Part shown: one piece after another, positions 6,824 to 14,900 of the stretch
How positions within the stretch are numbered: the stretch's first letter is position 1
Layout of the letters: each line of letters begins with the position of its first letter
Source: UBA6049 sp965662345
GTDB taxonomy: Bacteria; Bacteroidota; Bacteroidia; Flavobacteriales_G; Salibacteraceae
NCBI GenBank assembly: GCA_965662345.1
Contig: CBFIHE010000042.1
Coordinates: 1 to 16,470 of the forward strand
Length of the DNA: 16,470 bases
Direction of reading: 5' to 3'
Notes under the pieces: model-generated
Told to the model about the DNA's origin: nothing
Databases searched by the model: none
Seen by the model: the letters and a program-made list of their open reading frames with translations, nothing else
Translations under genes and position numbers: made by a program

Positions 6824-7207
6824 TCAACGCGCTATTATGCTAATAGATCTTTCTAATTCTCTACCTGCTAATTCTGCAGAGGCTCCGTTGGCAAGGGTTT
6901 GCTTCAAAGGATCATCAGAATTTTGGTTGGCATCTATAAGTGTTTGAAGCTCCTCATCTGAAAGCGTTCTAAAATTCACATCTGCTTTTACTCCTGTATT
7001 TCGCTCTATTCCTTTTTCAGTTGCAGCATTGGCTGCGGCTGAAGCACCCATACTTACAACGGCTTTGGCTAGGCCTGTTTTCCACCCACTTACAGATTCT
7101 GGGAATGGATTTCTCATTAATACAAATTGTTCGCCCTTAAAGAGTTCTTCTACGAAAACACCTTGCTCTTTTACAAATGTTCTGTCTTGGCCAGCAATAG
7201 TCTGCAT
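6824..7207 (-). CDS. Third fragment of the broken repeat-protein gene (127-aa open frame)
   Basis: Taken alone this frame starts at ATG 7205-7207, but the same frame is open upstream as FPEEIVGF, which joins the end of the previous fragment after a -1 shift. It contains FKGEQFVLMRNPFPESVSGW and an Ala-rich stretch VVSMGASAAANAATEKG (about 51-67), then a polar helical region LSDEELQTLIDANQNSD. It has no signal peptide of its own, which fits a C-terminal part of an exported protein rather than an independent gene. Its last residues (ISIIAR, then TGA) give way in the neighbouring frame to VEWIILNT. A gene caller may report it as an independent hypothetical protein. Confidence 0.5.
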   Translation of the reverse strand: MQTIAGQDRTFVKEQGVFVEELFKGEQFVLMRNPFPESVSGWKTGLAKAVVSMGASAAANAATEKGIERNTGVKADVNFRTLSDEELQTLIDANQNSDDPLKQTLANGASAELAGRELERSISIIAR

Positions 7208-7215
7208 GAACCCTA

Positions 7216-7956
7216 CTATTTCTTCAGGAAAACATTGGTCATTTCACCATTATCTGATAGGATGCGCAAACTAGTAGCAAATTTTGCTGAGTTAGCCTTT
7301 ATTTGAGCGAGCTTGGTTTCTACTTGTTCTCCAGATTCATAAGTTATCACTCCTGGATTGAACTCTTGTCTCTGATCTTTGAAGTCCATATTCTCAAACT
7401 GACCCTTTACGATATAACCATCGTCATATGACACATAGGTAAGGGTAGTGCTGAGCTCTTTACGTTCTACCTCTTTTATCAATACTTCATCTATTGTTTG
7501 AACGGGTGAGTTAGGATCTTCTGTGAAGAGGATAAACCAGTATTTGCTCCCCACGGCAGGTTTAGATTTATCTATGTAGCCTCTTTTCTTGAATGCTGCT
7601 ATTCCTTTGTAGGTGGTGCCATCTACCATTTTAATGGTAGTAGGGTGGAAGTTCATGGCTTCGCGTTTGTTTTGCTTTTTGCCGTTGTTGGTTATTTCAG
7701 CAATGGTCAATTCTAGACCATAGTGCTTAACTTCATAGGAGTCATATTTAAACTTTCCTTGGCTGTTCTTAATTTGTAACTCAGTTATGTTCCCATTTAC
7801 ATCTGTTAATCGCAATTCTCCTTTAACGGTGTTACCGTCTCGTAAGATAACGTATCCGTTCATAGGTTTGGTTTTAGTAGTTACTTTACCTCCATTGGCA
7901 ATGGCCTGCTTACTTAGCTCTTGGGAACTCATTCCAGTTGAAGAGGTGGAGCTCAT
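7216..7956 (-). CDS. Second fragment of the broken repeat-protein gene (246-aa open frame)
   Basis: The apparent ATG (7954-7956) is probably internal: the frame is open upstream to 8020 and reads DEDLYQWRGPVISGG directly before it. The fragment has a repeat unit KPMNGYVILRDGNTVKGEL (about 31-49), which mirrors the unit in the first fragment, and further strand-turn units PTTIKMVDGTTYKGIAAF and DDGYIVKGQFENMDF. Both long repeats are followed by a Tyr-Gly-Leu (SYGLM and HYGLEL), so they are probably tandem duplicated beta domains. The tail EMTNVFLKK before the stop is likely out of frame: a -1 shift near VF continues as PEEIVGF. It overlaps the first fragment by 47 nt, as expected for a frameshift rather than two genes. 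Confidence 0.55.
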   Translation of the reverse strand: MSSTSSTGMSSQELSKQAIANGGKVTTKTKPMNGYVILRDGNTVKGELRLTDVNGNITELQIKNSQGKFKYDSYEVKHYGLELTIAEITNNGKKQNKREAMNFHPTTIKMVDGTTYKGIAAFKKRGYIDKSKPAVGSKYWFILFTEDPNSPVQTIDEVLIKEVERKELSTTLTYVSYDDGYIVKGQFENMDFKDQRQEFNPGVITYESGEQVETKLAQIKANSAKFATSLRILSDNGEMTNVFLKK

Positions 7957-8317
7957 GCCTCCAGAAATTACTGGTCCTCGCCATTGGTATAAATCTTCGT
8001 CCAGTATCGTTTGTTGGGTCTAAAATCATTAAACCATAACTGTGCAAACTAGCTGGCGGAGGTTCAATATCTTTTTCATCTCTAATTAAGTGAATTTCAT
8101 CTACGTGTTGGTTCTTCCCCTGAAGGTATAGAGCTCCTTCCATTCGGGTTCCGCTTTTTAGGATTACAAAACCTGGTTTTGGCTCTGTCTTCTTACCCTT
8201 CCAAGAATAGTATGCTGGATCTGTTAGATTCTGTTGCGCTAAAGCTAATGTTGCAATGCACGTGAAACCAAGTATAAAAGCAAGAAGTTTTGGAGCCGTT
8301 CGGCTCTGAAATCTCAT
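7910..8317 (-). CDS. First fragment of the broken repeat-protein gene, with signal peptide (135-aa open frame)
   Basis: It starts at ATG 8315-8317. The signal peptide is clear (RFQSRTAPKLLAFILGF..., cleavage likely after LALAQ, about residue 28). The repeat unit EPKPGFVILKSGTRMEGAL (about 45-63) matches the unit in the next fragment. The reading is protein-like as far as SYGLMILDP (about residue 101). Beyond that it turns into an Arg, His, Trp and Phe-rich tail (FWRHELHLFNWNEFPRAK) that looks like out-of-frame translation. It is divergent from the Asp-box gene at 8480 across 162 nt. Confidence 0.55.
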   Translation of the reverse strand: MRFQSRTAPKLLAFILGFTCIATLALAQQNLTDPAYYSWKGKKTEPKPGFVILKSGTRMEGALYLQGKNQHVDEIHLIRDEKDIEPPPASLHSYGLMILDPTNDTGRRFIPMARTSNFWRHELHLFNWNEFPRAK

Positions 8318-8433
8318 AAAAGGCTAAATTTTATTTTTCGTAAGAGACAACGGATAAAGACAGTGCAGTTCTGTCAAGAGCCATTTTTTTCGAGCTGAGA
8401 TTCTTGAACTTTATTACACTATCTTCCTTAAAC

Positions 8434-8465
8434 TTGTAATTGATCTATTCTGCTCATTACGCTTG
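8434..8465 (+). promoter_or_regulatory. Candidate promoter for the Asp-box protein gene
   Basis: TTG at 8434-8436 and TACGCTTG at 8458-8465 are separated by 21 nt, close to the Bacteroidota arrangement of TTG and TAnnTTTG. There is one mismatch in the -7 box. The predicted transcription start is about 10 nt before the ATG at 8480, so the leader would be very short. Confidence 0.33.
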
Positions 8466-8479
8466 TCAAAACCAGAATT

Positions 8480-11400
8480 ATGAAACGCATTTCTTTTTTA
8501 TTGTTTTTATCGTTGATGACAATCTTACTACAGGCACAAAAGCCAATTACTGATTCAACATTAAGTGGATTAAAATTCAGAAGCTTGGGTCCAGCTTTTA
8601 TGTCTGGTAGAATAGCTGATATAGCCATTCATCCTCAACATCACAATACGTGGTATATAGCAGTAGGCTCTGGTGGGGTATGGAAAACTACGAATAGCGG
8701 AGTAACATGGAAACCCATTTTCGACAAGCAAAAAGTATACAGCACTGGGTGTATAACAATTGATCCCAACCAGCCTACGACTGTATGGGTAGGTACTGGA
8801 GAGAATGTAGGCGGGAGACACATCAGTTTTGGTGACGGTATTTACAAAAGTATAGATGGTGGTAATACTTGGAAGAATATGGGTTTGAAGCGTTCAGAGC
8901 ACATTTCAAAAATTCTAGTGCACCCTTCTAATTCAGATATCATTATGGTGGCCGTTCAGGGTCCGCTTTGGAGTAGCGGTGGTGAACGCGGTTTTTATTT
9001 GTCTGAAGACGGTGGAAAAAATTGGGTGAGAACTTTAGGGAATGATGAATGGACTGGCGTAACAGATATCGTAATGGATCATACAAACCCTAATGTTTTG
9101 TACGCTGCTACTTGGGATAGACATCGTACCGTAGCTGCATATATGGGAGGTGGCCCTGGTACTGCTATTCACAAAAGCAATGATGGTGGTAAGTCTTGGA
9201 CTCAGCTTAAAAATGGCTTACCGACAGGTAACTTGGGTAAAATAGGCTTGGCTATTAGCCCGCAAAAGAATAATGTGCTCTATGCGGCAATTGAATTAAA
9301 TCGTAGAACTGGAGCGGTTTACAAAAGTGAAGATTACGGTGTAACCTGGAGTAAAATGTCTGAAACAGTATCAGGAGCAACAGGACCGCACTATTACCAA
9401 GAGCTATATGCCTCGCCACATCAATTTGATCGGATTTATTTAATGGATGTTCGTGCGCAAGTAAGTGAAGATGGAGGCAAAACATTTACTAGAATGCCTG
9501 AGAAACACAAGCATAGCGATAATCACGCCATGGCCTTTAGAGAAAATGATCCAGATTATTTATTGTTTGGTACAGATGGCGGCTTATATGAATCTTTTGA
9601 TTTGGGCCAAAACTGGCGCTACATGGAGAATCTACCGCTAACCCAATACTACAAGGTAGCTGTAGATGACGCTGAGCCTTTTTATTCTATTTACGGAGGA
9701 ACACAAGATAACAACACCCAAGTTGGTCCATCAAGAACAGATAATGTACACGGAATACGCAATGCAGATTGGTCTGTGGTTCTTTTTGGAGACGGACATC
9801 AGCCAGCCACTGAGCCAGGGAACCCCAATATCGTTTATGCAGAATGGCAACAAGGTAATCTCACGAGAGTAGATAAAACTACTGGTGAGATTGTCTACAT
9901 CCAACCACAACCAGGTGAAGATGACCCTGTTGAAAGGTTCAATTGGGATGCACCTATATTGGTGAGTCCGCATAATCCAACTACCATTTTCTTCGCATCT
10001 CAACGGGTTTGGAAATCAACAGACCGGGGAGATAGTTGGAAACCTATTTCCGATGACCTAACCCAAAACCTAGAACGCATTGAACAACCGATTCTAGGTA
10101 GAAAACAAAGTTGGGATAACGCTTGGGATATCTATGCCATGTCTAACTACAGCACCATCACTTCATTGGCTGAATCACCCGTTCAAGAAGGGGTAATGTA
10201 TGTAGGTACTGATGACGGGCTTCTTCAAGTGACTGAGAATGGTGGAGAGAGTTGGAAGTCAATAAGAGTAAGCGATTTAGGTGCGCCTAAAATGGCTTTT
10301 GTAAACGATGTAAAGGCTGATTTATATGATGCTAGCACCGTTTATGTTTGCTTGGATAACCATAAGTATGGAGACTACAAACCATATTTTTACAAGAGTA
10401 CAGATAAGGGAAAATCATGGAAAAAGCTAACCACTGGGCTGCCCGATACAACGCTTGTTTGGCGCATGGTACAAGATCATAAAAACAAAGACCTATTGTT
10501 TCTAGCTACTGAATTTGGAATTTATACCTCTTTAAATGGAGGTGTTGAATGGCATCAGCTAAAAGGTGGACTACCCACAATTTCTTTTAGAGATTTAGCC
10601 ATACAGAAACGTGAGAACGACTTAATAGGAGCATCATTTGGTAGAGGTTTTTATGTGCTAGATGATTATAGCCCGCTGCGCGAAGCAACAGAAGAGAACT
10701 TGAATGCAGAAGCGCACGTGTTTCCAGTGAAAGATGCTTGGTGGTATATTCCTCGTCCTGTTTTAGGATTTGGAGGGGTAGGCTCACAAGGTGCTGAACA
10801 CTTTGTTGCGCCCAATCCAGATTTTGGAGCTATAGTCACGTATCACTTAAGTGAAGATTATAAGTCTCTAGAAGAGAAACGTAAGGAGTCTGAGAAGGCT
10901 GCAGGGAATGAAGATATACCCTTTCCAGGCTGGGATAACTTGGAGGCAGAAGTGCTGCAGAGCAAACCAGTTGTCTACATCGTGATTAAAAATGAGAAAG
11001 GTGAAGTTGTGAGGAGGTTAAGTGTGCCTGCAAAAAAAGGACTCCATCGAGTGGCTTGGGATTTAAGATACCCCTCCACAGATGTAGTTAGAAATACAAA
11101 AGGATCTACAAATTCATCAAAGGGACTTATGGTAGCTCCTGGTAAATACTCTGTAACTTTAATGAAACATTACCAAGGAGAAGCTGTGACCCTTGGTGAG
11201 CCACAATATTTTAGGGTGAAACGCTTGTATGAGGGACATTTAGAAGGGAGTAGCCCAGATGCCACTGCCGCCTTTTGGCGCAATATGGAAGAAGTTAACT
11301 TGCAGTTGGGTGCTACTCAAGAGGTGTTGAAAGAGCGGCTTGCTCAAGTAGAACGAATGAAGGTGGCACTGGCTAAAAGCAGAAGTATTCCAGGTGAACT

Positions 11401-11716
11401 AGATGAACAGGTACATGCCCTTTACCAACGTTTATATAAAATGAAAAAGCAATTAAGCGGAGATCCTCTACGAACAGAAGTAGGAGAGAAGTCTACTCCA
11501 ACTATTGGTCAACGGGTTTCAGTGGCGGCAATGGGAACGAGAAACAGTACATATGGACCAACGCCAACACATAAAGAGAGTATGCGCATTGCTTCCAAGC
11601 AATTGGAGGCACTAAAGAAAGAGTTGTTGCAAATTGAATCTGTGGATATCCCAGCTTTGGAGAAAGCCTTGATAGAGGTAAAAGCGCCTTATGTAAAAGG
11701 CTCTAGTTTGAGGTAG
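8480..11716 (+). CDS. Exported Asp-box (BNR/VPS10-like) beta-propeller protein (1078 aa)
   Basis: A signal peptide (KRISFLLFLSLMTILLQAQ) implies export. Eleven Asp-box-like motifs of the S/T-x-D-x-G-x-T-W kind are visible at about residues 69, 123, 174, 232, 282, 328, 371, 512, 584, 639 and 683, for example KSIDGGNTWKN, KSNDGGKSWTQ and KSTDKGKSWKK. They indicate one large or two stacked propellers over residues 30-730, as in sortilin/VPS10 and BNR glycosidase-like proteins. A beta-sandwich follows (about 825-915, with KKGLHRVAWDLRYP), then a helical, probably coiled-coil region (about 935-1070). No T9SS C-terminal sorting domain is seen at the end (VKGSSLR), so it may stay periplasmic. Such proteins are common in Bacteroidota and often called glycosyl hydrolases, but no catalytic residues can be assigned here. 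Confidence 0.88.
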   Translation: MKRISFLLFLSLMTILLQAQKPITDSTLSGLKFRSLGPAFMSGRIADIAIHPQHHNTWYIAVGSGGVWKTTNSGVTWKPIFDKQKVYSTGCITIDPNQPTTVWVGTGENVGGRHISFGDGIYKSIDGGNTWKNMGLKRSEHISKILVHPSNSDIIMVAVQGPLWSSGGERGFYLSEDGGKNWVRTLGNDEWTGVTDIVMDHTNPNVLYAATWDRHRTVAAYMGGGPGTAIHKSNDGGKSWTQLKNGLPTGNLGKIGLAISPQKNNVLYAAIELNRRTGAVYKSEDYGVTWSKMSETVSGATGPHYYQELYASPHQFDRIYLMDVRAQVSEDGGKTFTRMPEKHKHSDNHAMAFRENDPDYLLFGTDGGLYESFDLGQNWRYMENLPLTQYYKVAVDDAEPFYSIYGGTQDNNTQVGPSRTDNVHGIRNADWSVVLFGDGHQPATEPGNPNIVYAEWQQGNLTRVDKTTGEIVYIQPQPGEDDPVERFNWDAPILVSPHNPTTIFFASQRVWKSTDRGDSWKPISDDLTQNLERIEQPILGRKQSWDNAWDIYAMSNYSTITSLAESPVQEGVMYVGTDDGLLQVTENGGESWKSIRVSDLGAPKMAFVNDVKADLYDASTVYVCLDNHKYGDYKPYFYKSTDKGKSWKKLTTGLPDTTLVWRMVQDHKNKDLLFLATEFGIYTSLNGGVEWHQLKGGLPTISFRDLAIQKRENDLIGASFGRGFYVLDDYSPLREATEENLNAEAHVFPVKDAWWYIPRPVLGFGGVGSQGAEHFVAPNPDFGAIVTYHLSEDYKSLEEKRKESEKAAGNEDIPFPGWDNLEAEVLQSKPVVYIVIKNEKGEVVRRLSVPAKKGLHRVAWDLRYPSTDVVRNTKGSTNSSKGLMVAPGKYSVTLMKHYQGEAVTLGEPQYFRVKRLYEGHLEGSSPDATAAFWRNMEEVNLQLGATQEVLKERLAQVERMKVALAKSRSIPGELDEQVHALYQRLYKMKKQLSGDPLRTEVGEKSTPTIGQRVSVAAMGTRNSTYGPTPTHKESMRIASKQLEALKKELLQIESVDIPALEKALIEVKAPYVKGSSLR

Positions 11717-11769
11717 AAGAAGGTAAATGATTGATTAACAATCTTCTATTAATCACAAAACTTTGGCGT

Positions 11770-11795
11770 GAACCCTTTTTGAAGGTTCTTTATAA
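11770..11795 (+). terminator. Weak hairpin and U-rich tract after the Asp-box gene
   Basis: GAACC (11770-11774) pairs with GGTTC (11784-11788), and the stem can extend by two A-T pairs if one C is bulged. TTTATAAT follows. It lies 54 nt past the stop at 11716. The stem is short, so termination may be partial. Confidence 0.35.
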
Positions 11796-11866
11796 TACTT
11801 GGATTGCTAATTAATGGCTGTTAGTAACGCCTCAAGTACCAATGAAAAGGTGACTTTCACATTTAT

Positions 11867-11874
11867 TACTTTTG
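11867..11874 (+). promoter_or_regulatory. Candidate Bacteroidota -7 box for the SprB-repeat gene
   Basis: TACTTTTG at 11867-11874 matches TAnnTTTG exactly and lies 62 nt before the ATG at 11936, giving a leader of about 55 nt. No clear TTG is present at the expected -33 spacing. The presence of this box suggests separate transcription from the Asp-box gene. Confidence 0.48.
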
Positions 11875-11935
11875 AATAGACAACCGTGAACAGCTTAAAT
11901 CGTTTTCTAAGCAGAGCAATAGAAAGTCTAAAAAC

Positions 11936-14900
11936 ATGAAGAGATTATTACCCTTCTTAATCGTACTCCTAGCCTTATTTACCACAGAAAATGCACAAGC
12001 ATCTCACGTTGGTGGAGGCTATTTTTACTATTCCTGTATTTCTGGGAATCAATACCAAATCACTTTTGTTTTTTGGCGCGATTGCGATGGGATCTCAGCT
12101 CCTGCATCCATAACGGCAGGGTTTACATCTGCCTGTGGTGGTACTGCTACGGCCTTTTTGTCACAGCAGAGTAGTCAAACCGTGGAGGTTTCTCAGCTCT
12201 GTCCAACTGCGCTTCCCAATAGTACCTGCAACAACGGATTCCTCCCAGGCTATCAACAATATGTATACACAGGAACGGTAACCCTCAACCCACCTTGTAG
12301 TACCTGGACTATGTCTCATTCAATAAGCGCCAGAAATCCAGTTACCAATCTCTCTATCAGCGGTAATGCATATTGGTATGGTACGTTGAATAACGTAAAT
12401 GCAGGATGTCCGAATAACAACTCACCAATTTTCACCTCTCAACCAATACCGTATTACTGCACTGGGCAACAAGTTCAATTTAATCCTGGTGTTATTGAGC
12501 CAGATGGAGATTCACTTTCTTTCTCTTTGGTTTCTGCTTTAACAAGTGCAACAGGAACAGCCAATTATGGAGCAGGCTTTAGCCCAACAAATCCGTTTGG
12601 CGCGGCAAGTCCTGTGACTTTTAGTAATTCCACAGGGCAAATGTCTTTTGTGCCCACAACCCCAGGTAATTATGTAGTGGTTATTGAAGTGTGTGAATAT
12701 CGAAATGGAGTACAGTTGGGTTGTGTGATGAGGGAATTCCAAATCGTAATACAAACCTGTAACAACTCATCTCCGTACATGCCTTTTGGTATTAGCAATT
12801 TTCAAGGTTCTGGAACCGTGCTTGATTCCAACTCTCTCTTGGTTTGTGTTGGAGACAGTTTCAGCTTTGATGTACTCTTTGTAGATACGTTAGTGGCAAA
12901 TCAAACCATTGGCGATTCAATTACCATTCTTACCAATGCAGGAACAGTGCTTCCTGGGGCTACTGTAACGACCATAAACGGTGATTCAGCCATTCTTACT
13001 GTAAGTTGGCTTACATCTCCTGGTTCTCCTGTCTTCAATAACTTTATAGTAGAAATTGAAGATGATGCTTGTCCAATTAATGGTCTTGGTATTTATCAGT
13101 TTGATATCGCTGTTATTCCCGCAACGTATGCTGGGCCTGATATAACTCTCTGCGGGTATGACGACTCGGCATTTGTGAATGTGGTAGGAGGCGATACGTT
13201 TACTTGGAACCTTCTTTCTGGAGACCCACTAAACTTTGGTGTCAACATTAAGGATACGATAGGAACGGACGGAAATAATATGTGGTTTAAACCTGATAGT
13301 TCGTCTACCTATGAAGTTACAAGTAACCTCTCTTCGCAATGTTTGAATAAGGATACCTTGAACATAAATGTTCGTCAAATAGACGTTGGCCCAGACACTG
13401 CGCTCTGTAGAGGTGATACTATGACAATGGGACTTAATTTAGCGGGCACCATTCCTTGTGCATCAGGTACAGAGAATTATTTCTGGTCTCCCACTATTGG
13501 GCTGAGTAATCCAAATGCAAGGAATCCGCTGCTAACTGTACAACCAGGTCAATTGACTACCATGTACACGGTGGTGTATGATGATGGATGTGGTTGTTTA
13601 ACTGCAGATAGCTTCCTCATAGAGGTAAGTGATATAGCTGAACCAACCACAACTTGGCAAAAACTCAATTGCGGAATAGATGATGGTGTTATTGACGTAA
13701 CTGCAAACCAAGGTTTTGCTCCTTACCTGTATAGTATAGATAATGGAGCTTCATATGATACAGCTACTGTGTTTGATAGTTTGGCCATTGGTTACTATGA
13801 TGTGCTGGTTCAAGATTCCTTGGGATGTATTTCACCCCTGCATATAGACACGGTTCTTGATCCAAATACACCTATTATAGATAGTGTTCAGATAAGTGAC
13901 GTTACGTGTTTTGGTGCGCAGAATGGTGTCATTGAAGTTTTTGCATCTGGTGGAACTGCACCTTATACATACTCGAATGATAGCTCTCTTACGTTCCAAA
14001 CGAATAATATTTTCTCTGGATTGAGTCCAGATACGTTCTACATAGGATTAGAAGATGCAGGTCTATGTAAGTCTATACCTGCACCATACGTTGTGAATAC
14101 TAACAACCAAATGCAAGTGGATAGTGTCATCATTAAGAATCTAGATTGCTACGATGATGGCTCAGGTGAGATTGCTTTGTTTGGTTCAGGAGGTACTGCA
14201 CCGCTCAGCTACTCCATAGACAATGGGGTTACATATCAAGCTACTGGGCAATTCGTAGGTTTATCTGCTGGTAGTTACGTAGCAATAATTATGGACAGTA
14301 TAGGGTGTACAACTACACCGCAAATCATAGATATTACACAGCCTACACGAATCAATGTGAACATGAATATAGACCATGATACTTGTTACGATGCATGCGG
14401 TGGAAAAGCAACGGCAACAGTTAGTGGTGGAAGTGTGCCTTATACCTTTAATTGGTATGGTTACGGTTCTAATGGGAATACCTCAAACAATCTATGTGCA
14501 GGTACTTACCAATTTAGAGTTATAGATAATATAAACTGTGTTTTTGATACGGCTTATGTGATCAACCAGCCAACTGAATTGGTAATCGATTCAATTATCT
14601 CTGATGATATTTCTTGTAATGGACTTGCCGATGGGCAGATATCTATTCTGGCATCAGGAGGAACTCCTCCATACAAATACAGCGTTGATGGTGGAGTAAC
14701 TGTATCATCTAGCAATAATTTCTCTGCGCTCTCCAAAGGAACGTATGATGTAATGGTATTTGACTCCGCCCAAAGATGTATGGATATCACAACAGTTACT
14801 TTAAATGAGCCATCGCCTGTAGTACTTACTGCAGCCACAAATAGCACAAAGATTTGTGTAAGCACATGTGCTAATTTATCGGCTTCAGCATCTGGAGGAA

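Larger units (their letters stand above)
6625..8317 (-). pseudogene. Exported repeat-protein gene broken by three frame changes
   Basis: Four leftward open segments join into one sensible protein of about 563 residues if the frame changes three times. Segment 1 (8317 to about 8019) has a signal peptide ending near LALAQ and a PGFVILKSGTRMEGALYL repeat. Segment 2 (to about 7216) has NGYVILRDGNTVKGELRL and related repeats. Segment 3 (to 6824) is helix-rich. Segment 4 (to the TAG at 6625) reads KDRFIITKEDYKDQI and has no start of its own. Past junction 1 the new frame reads ILDEDLYQWRGPVISGG; past junction 2 it reads FPEEIVGFMQTIAG; past junction 3 it reads VEWIILNTVTKDRF. Each reads as ordinary protein, while the tails of the unshifted frames do not. 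The shifts are +1, -1 and +1. No function is recognised. No canonical slippery heptamer is seen, so decay or sequence error is likelier than programmed frameshifting. Confidence 0.68.

Noticed and set aside
6824..8019. Programmed ribosomal frameshifting at the three junctions
   Set aside because: No X-XXY-YYZ heptamer in the correct phase and no strong downstream pseudoknot or hairpin is visible, and three events in alternating directions in one gene would be very unusual. It is kept only as a remote alternative.
7978..8025. A -1 shift at junction 1 giving a short, protein-like peptide PNKRYWTKIYTNGEDQ
   Set aside because: That frame ends at a stop after about 16 codons and does not connect to the long downstream frame, whereas the +1 frame runs on for about 265 codons.
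14554..14865. Leftward open frame of about 100 codons inside the SprB-repeat gene
   Set aside because: It lies wholly antisense to well-supported coding sequence with clear domain matches. Similar antisense frames over the Asp-box, DUF5916 and SoxB-like genes were dropped for the same reason.
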